Part shown: one piece after another, positions 15,608-23,827 of the stretch
Layout of the letters: each line of letters opens with the position of its first letter
Numbering within the stretch: position 1 is the first letter of the stretch
NCBI GenBank assembly: GCA_947624385.1
Contig: CANQJZ010000015.1
Span: 1 to 46,389 of the forward strand
DNA length: 46,389 nt
Direction of reading: 5' to 3'
From: an uncultured Oscillospiraceae bacterium
Lineage (GTDB): Bacteria > Bacillota > Clostridia > Oscillospirales > Oscillospiraceae
The notes under the pieces: model-generated
Told to the model about the DNA's origin: nothing
Database searches by the model: none
Seen by the model: the letters and a program-made list of their open reading frames with translations, nothing else
Position numbers and translations under genes: made by a program

Positions 15608-15643
15608 CGCCCCCGCGTCATTGCCGACGCGGGGGCGTTTTTT
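15608..15643 (+). terminator. Strong intrinsic terminator
   Basis: A perfect 12-base-pair stem (CGCCCCCGCGTC / GACGCGGGGGCG) with a 6-base loop is followed by six T residues. It ends the RRXRR-like gene and shields the convergent esterase gene. Confidence 0.95.
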
Positions 15644-15647
15644 GTTT

Positions 15648-16742
15648 TTACCGGGAGGCGATCAGGGACACAAGGTAAAAGGGCGCGGCGTCGTTGGGGT
15701 GGGTCTCGGTGAGGGTGATATCCACCGTGTGGGGCCTGTCCTCGCCGTGGATGAGAAGGTCCTGCAAATAAAGGCAGTCGCCCCAATCCTCGTCAAAGTT
15801 GGCGTCCAAAATCACGGCGTGCGCCTCGTCGCCGTCCACCACCGCCTTTGCGACGGGCGCGGGCTTATGCACGCTCTTGCGGTACTGGACCGCGAGGCAC
15901 GTGCCCTCCACGGTGAAGCGGATGGCGTCGCCGGTGCGGCCGGCGGTATAGCCGTGACGGAACATCTGGGTGATGTGCTCCTGAGGCGTTTCGTCCGGGA
16001 CAAAGCCGGATAAAACGGGCGAGGCGTTGTGGTTTTGCCAGCGGGTACTGCGCTCGTAGGCGTTTTCCGTCAGGGGCTCCGGCAGGGTTGCTTCCTGCGG
16101 CTCCACGTCCGACGCGGCCTTCACCCGGTCCAGCAGCGCCGTCACCGCCGAGGCAACCAGCGCGTGGCCCTTATCGTTGGGGTGCAGATCGTCCGGCGTC
16201 ACGTCCCGGGCGGGGATATGGCCGTCCCGCACCTGGGGCCAGAGGGCGGACCGGAGGCTCACGGAGGGCAGGTCGTAATGGTCCCCCACCTGGCGGTGGA
16301 CATCCTCGGCGCTGACGCCGTTGTCATAGCGGACGTTGTGCAGGAGAATGACCGCCGCGCCGGTCCTGTACACCCGGCGGACCAGGCCCTCGTAGGTCTC
16401 CCGAAAGTGGGCGGTGTTCTCGTCGTTGACGGAAAACTCGATGATCGCCACGTCCGGCCCATAGCGCAGAAGATCATCGTTGGCGCGGGCCGCGCCGAAC
16501 TGGGAGGTGGTGCCGCCGATGCCGGCGTTGACGGCACGGATATGGGCGGTTGGAAAGCTTTTGCGCCACCAGTCGGCTACTAAACTGGCGTAGCACAGTT
16601 CCGGTTTGGTGGCCAGGCTGCCCTGGGTGATGGACCCGCCCAGAAAGCCCACGCAGATATTATCGCCGTGGGCGGCCCGGTCCATGACAGCGCGCAGACG
16701 GGACCAATTGCCCGGTTGGACGACGGCTTTTTCCATGTCCAT
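15648..16742 (-). CDS. SGNH esterase with C-terminal beta domain (CE17-like)
   Basis: 364 residues from the ATG after GGGAGGATTAAAGCT (MDMEKAVVQP); no signal peptide. SGNH blocks: S37 in GFLGGSITQGS, the NAGIGG block (about 72-77), N106 in EFSVNDENT, and D184/H187 in PDDLHPNDKGH. The C-terminal ~140 residues look like a beta-sandwich carbohydrate-binding domain. This two-domain layout, in a mannan locus next to a CE2-like esterase, resembles the CE17 acetyl-mannan esterases described from Roseburia. The assignment to CE17 is inference; the SGNH hydrolase call is firm. It is the last gene of the long minus-strand run. Confidence 0.82.
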   Translation of the reverse strand: MDMEKAVVQPGNWSRLRAVMDRAAHGDNICVGFLGGSITQGSLATKPELCYASLVADWWRKSFPTAHIRAVNAGIGGTTSQFGAARANDDLLRYGPDVAIIEFSVNDENTAHFRETYEGLVRRVYRTGAAVILLHNVRYDNGVSAEDVHRQVGDHYDLPSVSLRSALWPQVRDGHIPARDVTPDDLHPNDKGHALVASAVTALLDRVKAASDVEPQEATLPEPLTENAYERSTRWQNHNASPVLSGFVPDETPQEHITQMFRHGYTAGRTGDAIRFTVEGTCLAVQYRKSVHKPAPVAKAVVDGDEAHAVILDANFDEDWGDCLYLQDLLIHGEDRPHTVDITLTETHPNDAAPFYLVSLIASR

Positions 16743-16746
16743 AGCT

Positions 16747-17808
16747 TTAATCCTCCCAAACGCTCTCGCCAAGAGCGTTGATAAACCCGCTCAGCTCCCG
16801 GGCCATCCGCTCCGCCTCCGGGGCGCGAATGTGGCCGGGGGTGCCGCTGCCGTTTTGGCTGTACAGGAAGTGGTAGACCTTTTCGTCGGCCAGTTCGCGG
16901 CATACCATGTCGATGGACTTGTCCCAATTTTCGTGGTGCATGAGGATGGTGGTGGTCAGGATGATGACCGCCTTGGGATATATGGAGCGCAGCTTCTGTA
17001 CAAAGGCGGCGTAATGCTCCCGCCAGGTCGCGGCCTGGGGGCAGTTGATATCACGGGCCATATAGTCGTCGGGGCAGCTGTCGTTCTGGCCCAGGGCGAC
17101 GATGACCACGTGGGGCGTCCAGCGGGAGAAGTCCCAGGGCTTGGGCGCGTCGATGTCCGGATTATACTCGATCTTATCGTACACGTACTCCATGCCCCGG
17201 TAGTTGGGGGCGGCAAAGTACCCGGTCCCGTCCATGAGGGCCACGCCGCCCTGGGCGATGTCGTGCAGGTCGGCGCGGAGCATCCGGGCGGCATACCAGG
17301 CGTAGGAATAGTAGCTGTTGTGATACTCCCCGCTGTGGGGCGGGTCCACCTGGCCGCAAAAGTCCAGCGCCTCCGCTACCTCGCCGGCGGATACGCTGTC
17401 CCCGTAGACCTCCATGCGGCGCTTGGGCAGAGGCTCCGGGGCGGACAGCACCGCGTCCGCGGATAAAATAAGGCCGTGGAAGCGGAGCTGGTGGCAGGAG
17501 TCCTGCCGCTTGAAAAGCGTCAGCTCATGCACGCCGGGGCCTAAGTTTTCGCCCAGGGTCAACTCCTGCCGGCCCGAGGGGGCCAGGGGGAGCGTGGACT
17601 GCACCCCGTCCAGCAGCACGCCCAGGAAATTATCCCAGCAGCCGCGCATGTTGGTCACCACGGCCCGGACATGATCTCCCGTGAAACGCACCTTTACGTA
17701 TGTGGCCGGAAACACCCAGACCGGCTCTTTCGGATCGTCAAAGTCGATGCGGCCGCTATATTGCAGCGCGGCGTTATCCGCCGCGATCCATTGCTCGTTA
17801 TTGTTCAT
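16747..17808 (-). CDS. CE2-like acetyl esterase (SGNH)
   Basis: 353 residues with GGGAGG before the ATG and no signal peptide. The N-terminal ~125 residues form a jelly-roll-like domain; the SGNH domain follows with S138 in EVYGDSVSAGE, G188 in AQGGVALMDG, N242 in ALGQNDSCPDD and H326 in TPGHIRAPEAERMA. This N-terminal jelly roll plus SGNH is the CE2 layout. CE2 enzymes remove acetyl groups from manno- and xylo-oligosaccharides. It overlaps the DUF624 gene by 11 bases and is followed 4 bases later by the second esterase, so the pair is co-transcribed. Confidence 0.85.
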   Translation of the reverse strand: MNNNEQWIAADNAALQYSGRIDFDDPKEPVWVFPATYVKVRFTGDHVRAVVTNMRGCWDNFLGVLLDGVQSTLPLAPSGRQELTLGENLGPGVHELTLFKRQDSCHQLRFHGLILSADAVLSAPEPLPKRRMEVYGDSVSAGEVAEALDFCGQVDPPHSGEYHNSYYSYAWYAARMLRADLHDIAQGGVALMDGTGYFAAPNYRGMEYVYDKIEYNPDIDAPKPWDFSRWTPHVVIVALGQNDSCPDDYMARDINCPQAATWREHYAAFVQKLRSIYPKAVIILTTTILMHHENWDKSIDMVCRELADEKVYHFLYSQNGSGTPGHIRAPEAERMARELSGFINALGESVWED

Positions 17809-18478
17809 CGATGTCCTCCCTCTCGTCGCCGGAAACGTGGTAATACCACTTTTTTGCCTCCGGGCTGCCCGCCTCCGGCTTGGGGGAACAGCGCAGCAGT
17901 ATACGCTCCATCAGAAATGTCTCCAAATACACCGCCAGGCCCGGGAAAAGGGGCAGGCCCCAGGGCATGAGCCAGATACCAGCCAGCAGAGCCGCAAGGC
18001 CCAGCAGGAAGGCCAGGGTGTACGGCAGGTACCGGAACAGCAGCAAAACGCCCATGCGCAAAAGGGCCATATTGCCCATCTCAAACCGGGAAAGGCATGG
18101 CCAGATATAGATGCCCAGCGCCGCCAAGAGCAGCGCCATCAGGTAAAACACATACAAAAACCACAGCGGAACGCTCTCGTCGCCATAAAGGTACATGGCC
18201 TCCACGATGCAAAGGGCCAGGGCCAGGGTCAGGCCGATGCTCAAAGGCAGGGACTGACGGAGGTTTTGTTTGAAGCAGCGGAAAAACTCGGGCGCGGTGG
18301 AGCCGGTGTGAAAGCGGACAGTCTTGGCCATGGCGTAATAGGCCGCGGCGGACGCGGCGCCCGCCGTTATAACGGGCAGAGAGCACAGTATCCACAGCCC
18401 GCTTGTCAGGATAAGGCTCCACAGCAGATTCATGAACCGGGCGAAACGCCCGTCCGGCGAAAACAGGCCCTGAAACAC
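17798..18478 (-). CDS. DUF624 (YesL-like) membrane protein
   Basis: 226 residues starting at the GTG after GGGGAGGGGAG (MFQGLFSPDGRFARFMNLL), the usual start of YesL proteins. It has about five membrane helices and the family motif LWILCSLPVITAGAASAAAYYAM. DUF624 proteins accompany sugar ABC transporters in Firmicutes; their role is unknown. It lies directly downstream of a hairpin and upstream of the esterases. A second copy is encoded at 33435-34073. Confidence 0.85.
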   Translation of the reverse strand: MFQGLFSPDGRFARFMNLLWSLILTSGLWILCSLPVITAGAASAAAYYAMAKTVRFHTGSTAPEFFRCFKQNLRQSLPLSIGLTLALALCIVEAMYLYGDESVPLWFLYVFYLMALLLAALGIYIWPCLSRFEMGNMALLRMGVLLLFRYLPYTLAFLLGLAALLAGIWLMPWGLPLFPGLAVYLETFLMERILLRCSPKPEAGSPEAKKWYYHVSGDEREDIDEQ

Positions 18479-18520
18479 CGTCTCCCCTCCCCTCATTTTA
18501 TCTTATCTCGTCTCATCAAT

Positions 18521-18547
18521 GGGCCCGCACCGGAATGGTGCGGGCCC
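18521..18547 (-). terminator. GC-rich hairpin between solute-binding protein and DUF624 gene
   Basis: A perfect 11-base-pair stem (GGGCCCGCACC / GGTGCGGGCCC) with a 5-base loop, without a T run on either side. It may be a weak terminator or an mRNA-stabilising 3' end that keeps solute-binding protein levels above those of the downstream genes. Confidence 0.5.
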
Positions 18548-18583
18548 ACCGAACTTATGTCTTGCTAAAAGCTTTCGGGCCTA

Positions 18584-19969
18584 TCAGCCGAAGTAAGAGT
18601 CGATGGCCGCCTGGAATTGCTGGCGATACGTCTCCTGATACTGGGCCGCGGTCATGGTGCCGAAGATCAGCTGCTCCAGATCCCAGCCGTCCACCTGGGC
18701 CTCCAGGCTCTGATAGACGTCGAACTGCTCACGGGAGCCAAGGTCGAACATCACGTCATAGTTGGACTGCTGCAGGTCGGGGTCGCTGGCCGTGGTGGCG
18801 TACCACCACCACATGGTCTCCTGGTCGTCACGGATATCCACGTCGTCGTTGTACCAGTTGGACAGGGCCTCAAACACGTTGTAGACCAGCTCCGGGTCCT
18901 CCACGCCGTTGGGGATGAACCAGAAGGAGCCGGCGGTCAGCTTGGCCTTGTTGGTCTCCTGGTTGCCGCTGGGGCCGGTGGGCCACTGGACGAAGACGGT
19001 GTCGAACTCCAGGGTGGAGCCAACGGAGCCGTCCCAGTCATAGTCGGCGTTGGTGGAGGCGATCCACGCGGCGCTCGGCCAGAAGCCGATGTTGCCGTTT
19101 CTATAGGTGAAACGCATCACGTCGCCGTTGTCCTGCTCCACGTAGGGCTCGCAGACATTGTAGGTGTTGTACAGGTCATAGTAGAACTGCAGGGCCTCGC
19201 CGGTGGCGGCGGAACTCAGGCCCTCCTCCGTGCCGGCGGCGATGGTGGCGCCGTTGCTCATGAGAAGGTTGCTCAGAACGTCTTCCTTGAAGCCGGTGAA
19301 GCCGTACTGGTCGATGACGCCGTCGCCGTCGGTGTCCTGGGTCAGGGTCTGGCAGTACTCCACGAACTTATCCCAGGTCCACTCGCCGCGGGCATACAGG
19401 TCGCGGGGGTCTTCCAGGTTGTTGTCCTCCAGCATCTGCTTGTTGAAGGCCAGCGGAGAGGTGGCCTCCACCACGTTCTGGCCAAGGACCTGCTTCATGA
19501 GGCAAGCCTTGCCGTCGCCCAGGTCCAGATAGTTCAGAACGGTCTGGTCGCTCAGGATGTCCGCGTCCTCGGGCAGGACCGTCTTCAGGTCCAGGGCAAG
19601 GCCGTTGACGGCCGCCGGGATGCCCATGGTCAGGTCGCACAGATAGATGTCGCACTCGGGCGTGCCCGCCAGGATGGAGGTGTTGATGGACTCGGTGATG
19701 CCGGTGTAGGTCAGGTTGACGTACTGGAACTTCACGTTGTACTTCTCCTCCACGGCCTTGACCACGTCAAAGCGCATCTGGTCGGAGACGCTGCCGGTGT
19801 AGGAGGGGTCGTCCTCCAGGGCGGTGTGGGTGGAGTCATAGTAGATGTCCCACCAGGTGCCGATGGTGATGGTGCGGGGCTCGTCCGACGCGAAAGCGCC
19901 GATGCTCATGCAGGAGAGCATGAACACGGCCACCAGGACGACGGCGGCTATTTTACGAAAACGCTTCAT
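18584..19969 (-). CDS. Sugar ABC transporter solute-binding protein
   Basis: 461 residues with AAAGGAGGA before the ATG. The signal peptide (RKIAAVVLVAVFMLSCMSIG) probably ends at AFA-SDE; the LSC triplet is not a standard lipobox. The mature part has the family-1 solute-binding layout, with NTSILAGTPECDIYLCD, MKQVLGQNVVEATSPLAFNK and many aromatic residues (WTWDKF, WWWYATT) suited to oligosaccharide binding. A DTDGDGVIDQYGF stretch resembles a calcium-binding loop, common in such proteins. Its permeases are probably those at 21888-23814. No ATPase gene is in the window, so a shared MsmK-type ATPase is implied. Confidence 0.88.
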   Translation of the reverse strand: MKRFRKIAAVVLVAVFMLSCMSIGAFASDEPRTITIGTWWDIYYDSTHTALEDDPSYTGSVSDQMRFDVVKAVEEKYNVKFQYVNLTYTGITESINTSILAGTPECDIYLCDLTMGIPAAVNGLALDLKTVLPEDADILSDQTVLNYLDLGDGKACLMKQVLGQNVVEATSPLAFNKQMLEDNNLEDPRDLYARGEWTWDKFVEYCQTLTQDTDGDGVIDQYGFTGFKEDVLSNLLMSNGATIAAGTEEGLSSAATGEALQFYYDLYNTYNVCEPYVEQDNGDVMRFTYRNGNIGFWPSAAWIASTNADYDWDGSVGSTLEFDTVFVQWPTGPSGNQETNKAKLTAGSFWFIPNGVEDPELVYNVFEALSNWYNDDVDIRDDQETMWWWYATTASDPDLQQSNYDVMFDLGSREQFDVYQSLEAQVDGWDLEQLIFGTMTAAQYQETYRQQFQAAIDSYFG

Positions 19970-20007
19970 TCGTTAGTTCCTCCTTTAGATAGATGTGGAT
20001 AGTCGGC

Positions 20008-21780
20008 TTATTCGGCAGCCGTGCCGATGCTGACGCTGAACACTTCCCAGGCGCCGCTGGCCTCGCACTGCAGGCGGGTGCCCCAAGTGGACACATCGTC
20101 ACCGCAGACGGCCGCGATCTGCTCATAGGTGACCTGGGCCATGTTCCCGTCGCAAACGGGGGCCTGGTCGCCAACACGGCTCCAGCCGGCGGCCGCGTCG
20201 GGCATCACGATCCACATGTCACCAGTGTCGGAGGCATACTGGATGGTGATGACAGAGCCGGGCACCAGAAGGGCAAGCTGCTCTTCCGTCAGCTCCACGC
20301 CGTCCTGAGTCCAGGCGTCGGCGGCCTTGCCGGCCATCTCGGGGATCTCCACGTTGCCCGTCACGTTCTTGAACGCGCCGGAGCAGATGGACACGCCGTA
20401 GACCTCCCAGGCGCCGCTGGACTCGCACTGCAGACGGGTACCCCAGGTGGTGGGATCGTCGCCGCAGACCTCGGCGATCTGCTCGTAGGTGACCTGGGCC
20501 ACGGAGCCGTTGAACGCGTGAGACTGGCCGTCGTTGGGGTTGCCAACGCGGCTCCAGCCGGCGGCGGCGTCGGGCATCACGATCCACATGTCGCCGGTCT
20601 CGGAGGCGTAGCTGATCTCAATAACGGAGCCGGGGACAAGAAGGGCGAGCTGCTCTTCCGTCAGCTCCACGCCGTCCTGGGCCCAGGCGTCGGCGGCCTT
20701 GCCGGCCATGTCGGGGATCTCCGTCTTGCCGGCCAGGTTCTTAAGGCCGGTGGGCTGGCCCACCTTCACGCTGTAGACTTCCCAGGCGCCGCTGGCCTCG
20801 CACTGAAGCCGTGCGCCCCAGGAGGCAACATCGTCGCCGCAGACGGCGGCGATCTGCTCATAGGTGATCTGGCAGATGTTCTTGGACAGGTTCGTCGCGG
20901 CGGTCTGCTGCTCCACGCGGCTCCAGCCGACGGTGGCGTCGGGCATGACGATCCACATGTCGCCGGACTCGCTGCTGTACTCGATCTCGATCACAGCGCC
21001 GGGCACGAGCGCGGCCAGGAAGTCCTCGGTCATGTCCACGCCGTCCTGTGCCCAGCCGTCGGCGGCCTTGCCGGCCATGCCTTCCAGCTCCACGGCGTCA
21101 GCGCCAAGGTACTGCAGGTTGCTCATGTCCTTCGTGCCGCCAAAGCCGTCGGGAGCGGTGAACGCGGCGGCGGTGTCCGCCTCCAGCACGTTGCCGTCAG
21201 CGTCCTTAAAGGCGATGTCGTCGATGTACAAGGTCGCGTTGGCAGCGCCGGCGGTGGCGCCGTTATCCACTTCCAGGGTCACGACCATCAGAGGCTGCTC
21301 CGCGCTGAACACCTCGCCCTTGGCGGGGTCCAGGGTCACGTTGGCAGTCTTGGGGTTCTTGGTCTCCATGTACACGGACCAGCCGTGCTTCTCGGAGCTG
21401 AGAGCGCCGTCCACCCACAGCATCACGTTGCCGGAGCAGGCGTAGAACTCGCCGTCCGGGTTCACGACGCCCATGGTCATGTCGATGCTGGCAACGTCGC
21501 CGGCCTTGTCGCCCAGAAGGCTGGCCACGTCAAAGGCCACATAGGGCACCTTGCCGCTGCCGTTGGTGATCTGCAGGGCCTTGCTGCCGTTGTAGTCCAC
21601 GACCTCGAGGGCGCTGGCGTCGGCGTTGGCCATGCCGGAATAGACCGACACAAAGCTCATGCTGCCGTCCTCAAAGTCCACGCTCGCGGGGGCCGCGTCA
21701 GCCCACGCGCCCGCGCTGCCAAGTACGCTCACGACCATGAGCGTCACCATTAGCAGCGCCAGAAATCTTTTTGCTTTCAA
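20008..21780 (-). CDS. Secreted protein with three tandem binding-module-like repeats
   Basis: 590 residues with a TTG start behind AAGGAGG. The signal peptide ends near AWADAAP. An N-terminal beta-rich domain (about 33-200) is followed by three ~120-residue repeats, each with GKAAD-WAQDGV-LTE, a central GDMWIVMPDA--GWSRV, then TYEQIA-VCGDD--WG-RLQCE and a final SGAWEV--V. Repeats 2 and 3 are most alike. There is no catalytic motif and no visible anchor. The repeats look like small carbohydrate-binding modules with conserved Trp residues, but I cannot assign a CBM family. Its place between the permeases and the solute-binding protein suggests that it captures glycan for the transporter. Confidence 0.78.
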   Translation of the reverse strand: MKAKRFLALLMVTLMVVSVLGSAGAWADAAPASVDFEDGSMSFVSVYSGMANADASALEVVDYNGSKALQITNGSGKVPYVAFDVASLLGDKAGDVASIDMTMGVVNPDGEFYACSGNVMLWVDGALSSEKHGWSVYMETKNPKTANVTLDPAKGEVFSAEQPLMVVTLEVDNGATAGAANATLYIDDIAFKDADGNVLEADTAAAFTAPDGFGGTKDMSNLQYLGADAVELEGMAGKAADGWAQDGVDMTEDFLAALVPGAVIEIEYSSESGDMWIVMPDATVGWSRVEQQTAATNLSKNICQITYEQIAAVCGDDVASWGARLQCEASGAWEVYSVKVGQPTGLKNLAGKTEIPDMAGKAADAWAQDGVELTEEQLALLVPGSVIEISYASETGDMWIVMPDAAAGWSRVGNPNDGQSHAFNGSVAQVTYEQIAEVCGDDPTTWGTRLQCESSGAWEVYGVSICSGAFKNVTGNVEIPEMAGKAADAWTQDGVELTEEQLALLVPGSVITIQYASDTGDMWIVMPDAAAGWSRVGDQAPVCDGNMAQVTYEQIAAVCGDDVSTWGTRLQCEASGAWEVFSVSIGTAAE

Positions 21781-21887
21781 GTGAATATCCTCCTTAAATT
21801 AAATATTGGACGAACGGAATACGGACGTTGGTCTCGCTCTCACCCTCCTTCCCCTCTTGACTGGAAACTCTCACATTACGGCTGCCG

Positions 21888-22892
21888 TCAGCCGACGATG
21901 CCGCTTCTCTCCACGCCCTCGATGAAGTACTTTTGCAGGAAGACGTAGATGAGTACGACAGGAAGCATCATGAGCACGATGCCCGCGTCCAGATAGAGGT
22001 TCTGGATCGTCTTGTCCATGATCTGGTACTGGTTGGCGATGTTGGCCACCAGCGAGGAGATGCGCAGACCGATGGACTGGCTCTGGGGCATTAAGAACAG
22101 CTTGGCGTAGAAGGTGTCGTTATACTGCCAGACCATGGAGAACACCGCCACGGTTATCACCGCCGGGGTGGCGTTGGGCAGCATGATACGGAAATAGGTG
22201 TACCACGTGCCCGCGCCGTCCATGAAGGCCGCTTCCTCGATCTCCTTGGGAAGGCCGCGGAAGAACTGGTTGAAGATGTAGATATAAAGGCCCGAACGAA
22301 GCCCGCAGCCAAACAGCGTCAGGATGTACATGGGCGTGGTCGTGCCCATGAAGGACAGCGGGTGGCCGAAGATGGCCGTACACAGACCAAAGGGGTCGAA
22401 CATACGGAAGGTCATGTACAGGGGCAGCATGATCGTGTGGGTGGGTATGACGATGGTGATCACCACACAGGCGAACAGCAGACTCTTCAGCGGGAATTTG
22501 AACCGGGCAAAGCCGTACCCCACCATGGAGCAGATGAGAATTTGCAGCAGCATCAAAAGCAGGGAATACAGCAGGGAGTTGGCCATCGTGGGCAGGTAGT
22601 TCAAGATGTCGATGGCCATCTGGTACCGCTCCAGGGTGGGCTGCTGGGGTATCAGGTACACCATGGGGTTGTACGCGTCCTTATTGGAGAAGAAGGAGTT
22701 GGCGATGATGCCGAACACCGGGGCCAGGATGGTGTAGCAGATGCCGACGATGACCAGCACCCGGAACAGGGCAGACAGGAAGTGTTTGATGCTCTTGGTG
22801 ATGATGTACCGCTCGTTGAGGGCGGTGTCGGCGCTGCGCATGGCCGCCAGGTGGCGGCGGAAAAAGCCTGTGACGTTTTGAAGCATGTCCAT
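21888..22892 (-). CDS. Sugar ABC permease (MalG-like)
   Basis: 334 residues with six membrane helices and the EAA loop EEAAFMDGAGTWYTYFRIMLPNATP near the C-terminal third, where the ATPase docks. The N-terminus has an extended cytoplasmic tail (about 45 residues) before the first helix. It lies 10 bases after the MalF-like permease gene and belongs to the second transporter of the cluster, with the 461-residue solute-binding protein. Confidence 0.9.
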   Translation of the reverse strand: MDMLQNVTGFFRRHLAAMRSADTALNERYIITKSIKHFLSALFRVLVIVGICYTILAPVFGIIANSFFSNKDAYNPMVYLIPQQPTLERYQMAIDILNYLPTMANSLLYSLLLMLLQILICSMVGYGFARFKFPLKSLLFACVVITIVIPTHTIMLPLYMTFRMFDPFGLCTAIFGHPLSFMGTTTPMYILTLFGCGLRSGLYIYIFNQFFRGLPKEIEEAAFMDGAGTWYTYFRIMLPNATPAVITVAVFSMVWQYNDTFYAKLFLMPQSQSIGLRISSLVANIANQYQIMDKTIQNLYLDAGIVLMMLPVVLIYVFLQKYFIEGVERSGIVG

Positions 22893-22902
22893 CCCTCCCC
22901 TC

Positions 22903-23814
22903 TCAGTTATAGAAGCTGGACTTCTTCGTGATCGTGCCGCAGATCAGAAGAAGTATGCCGCAGGTGACCAGGGTACTTACCAGGCTGAACACCGAGCTGA
23001 GGCCGTAGTTGTAGTTGGTGAAAGCCTCGTTGTAGGCCAGGGTCACAACGTCGCTGGATACAAAGCTGTCCACCACCGTGTAGACGATGTTGGTGATGAT
23101 GTGGGGCGTTATCATGGGCAGCGTCACCTTCCAGAAGGTCTCATAGGCCGTGGCGCCCTCCATCTTTGCCACCTCATAGAGGTTGCTGGGGATGGATTGC
23201 AGGGCGGCGATGAAGATGACGATCTGCACGCCGGAGGCGGAGATGATGCTGGTGATGCGGTCCGTGGCCCCCACGATGTACTCCAACACCGACTTGGGCA
23301 GCATCAGACTGCCGAACAGGTCGATGTAATAGGCCATGCCGATGCCCGCGCTCTCCGCGGCGACTTCCTGACTGGCGGCGCTGACGCCCGTAGCCACCAT
23401 GGCGGTGGCGGACTCGATGGCGTCCAGGATGGCCTCGGCGTTCAATATCACCGGCAGGAAGAAGATGGCACGGACCAGGGTCCTGCCCTTGAACTTCCGG
23501 TTGAGAAGCAGGGCCATGAACAGGCTGAAGAAAATGATCAGCGGGATGTCCACCACCATATTCAAAACGGAGCTGGTGAGTATCTGCTTGAAGCTGCCGT
23601 GGGCCGTGAAAGCGTATATGTAGTTCTTAAGGCCCACCCAGGTCAGGTTGTACCCGCCGTTGACCACGTCCATCTGCAGGTCCGACAGGGAGAACTCCAC
23701 CGTCATAAACAGGCTTCGCACATAGAACACGACAAAGCCCACCAGCCAGGGGAGGATGAAGAGATAGCCGTTGATCTTACGCTTTGATTCCAAACTCAGT
23801 CTGCGCTTTTTCAT
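22903..23814 (-). CDS. Sugar ABC permease (MalF-like)
   Basis: 303 residues from the ATG of MKKRRLSLESKRKINGYLF, which has a GGGGGGCGGAAG site; an ATG 45 bases upstream would extend into the DUF5696 gene. Six membrane helices, with an EAA-type loop LYEVAKMEGATAYETFWKVTLPMITP. Between helices there is an alanine-rich insertion (VATGVSAASQEVAAESAG) that is unusual for the family. It overlaps nothing and follows the DUF5696 gene after 13 bases. Confidence 0.88.
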   Translation of the reverse strand: MKKRRLSLESKRKINGYLFILPWLVGFVVFYVRSLFMTVEFSLSDLQMDVVNGGYNLTWVGLKNYIYAFTAHGSFKQILTSSVLNMVVDIPLIIFFSLFMALLLNRKFKGRTLVRAIFFLPVILNAEAILDAIESATAMVATGVSAASQEVAAESAGIGMAYYIDLFGSLMLPKSVLEYIVGATDRITSIISASGVQIVIFIAALQSIPSNLYEVAKMEGATAYETFWKVTLPMITPHIITNIVYTVVDSFVSSDVVTLAYNEAFTNYNYGLSSVFSLVSTLVTCGILLLICGTITKKSSFYN

Positions 23815-23827
23815 GCTTCCGCCCCCC

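Noticed and set aside
18617..20002. Plus-strand open frame of 461 codons opposite the solute-binding protein
   Set aside because: It is the antisense of a clear ABC binding protein; its Val/Gly/His repeats have no recognisable domain.
19993..21753. Plus-strand open frame of 586 codons with internal repeats
   Set aside because: The repeats mirror those of the minus-strand secreted protein, which has a signal peptide and AAGGAGG site; the plus strand has neither.
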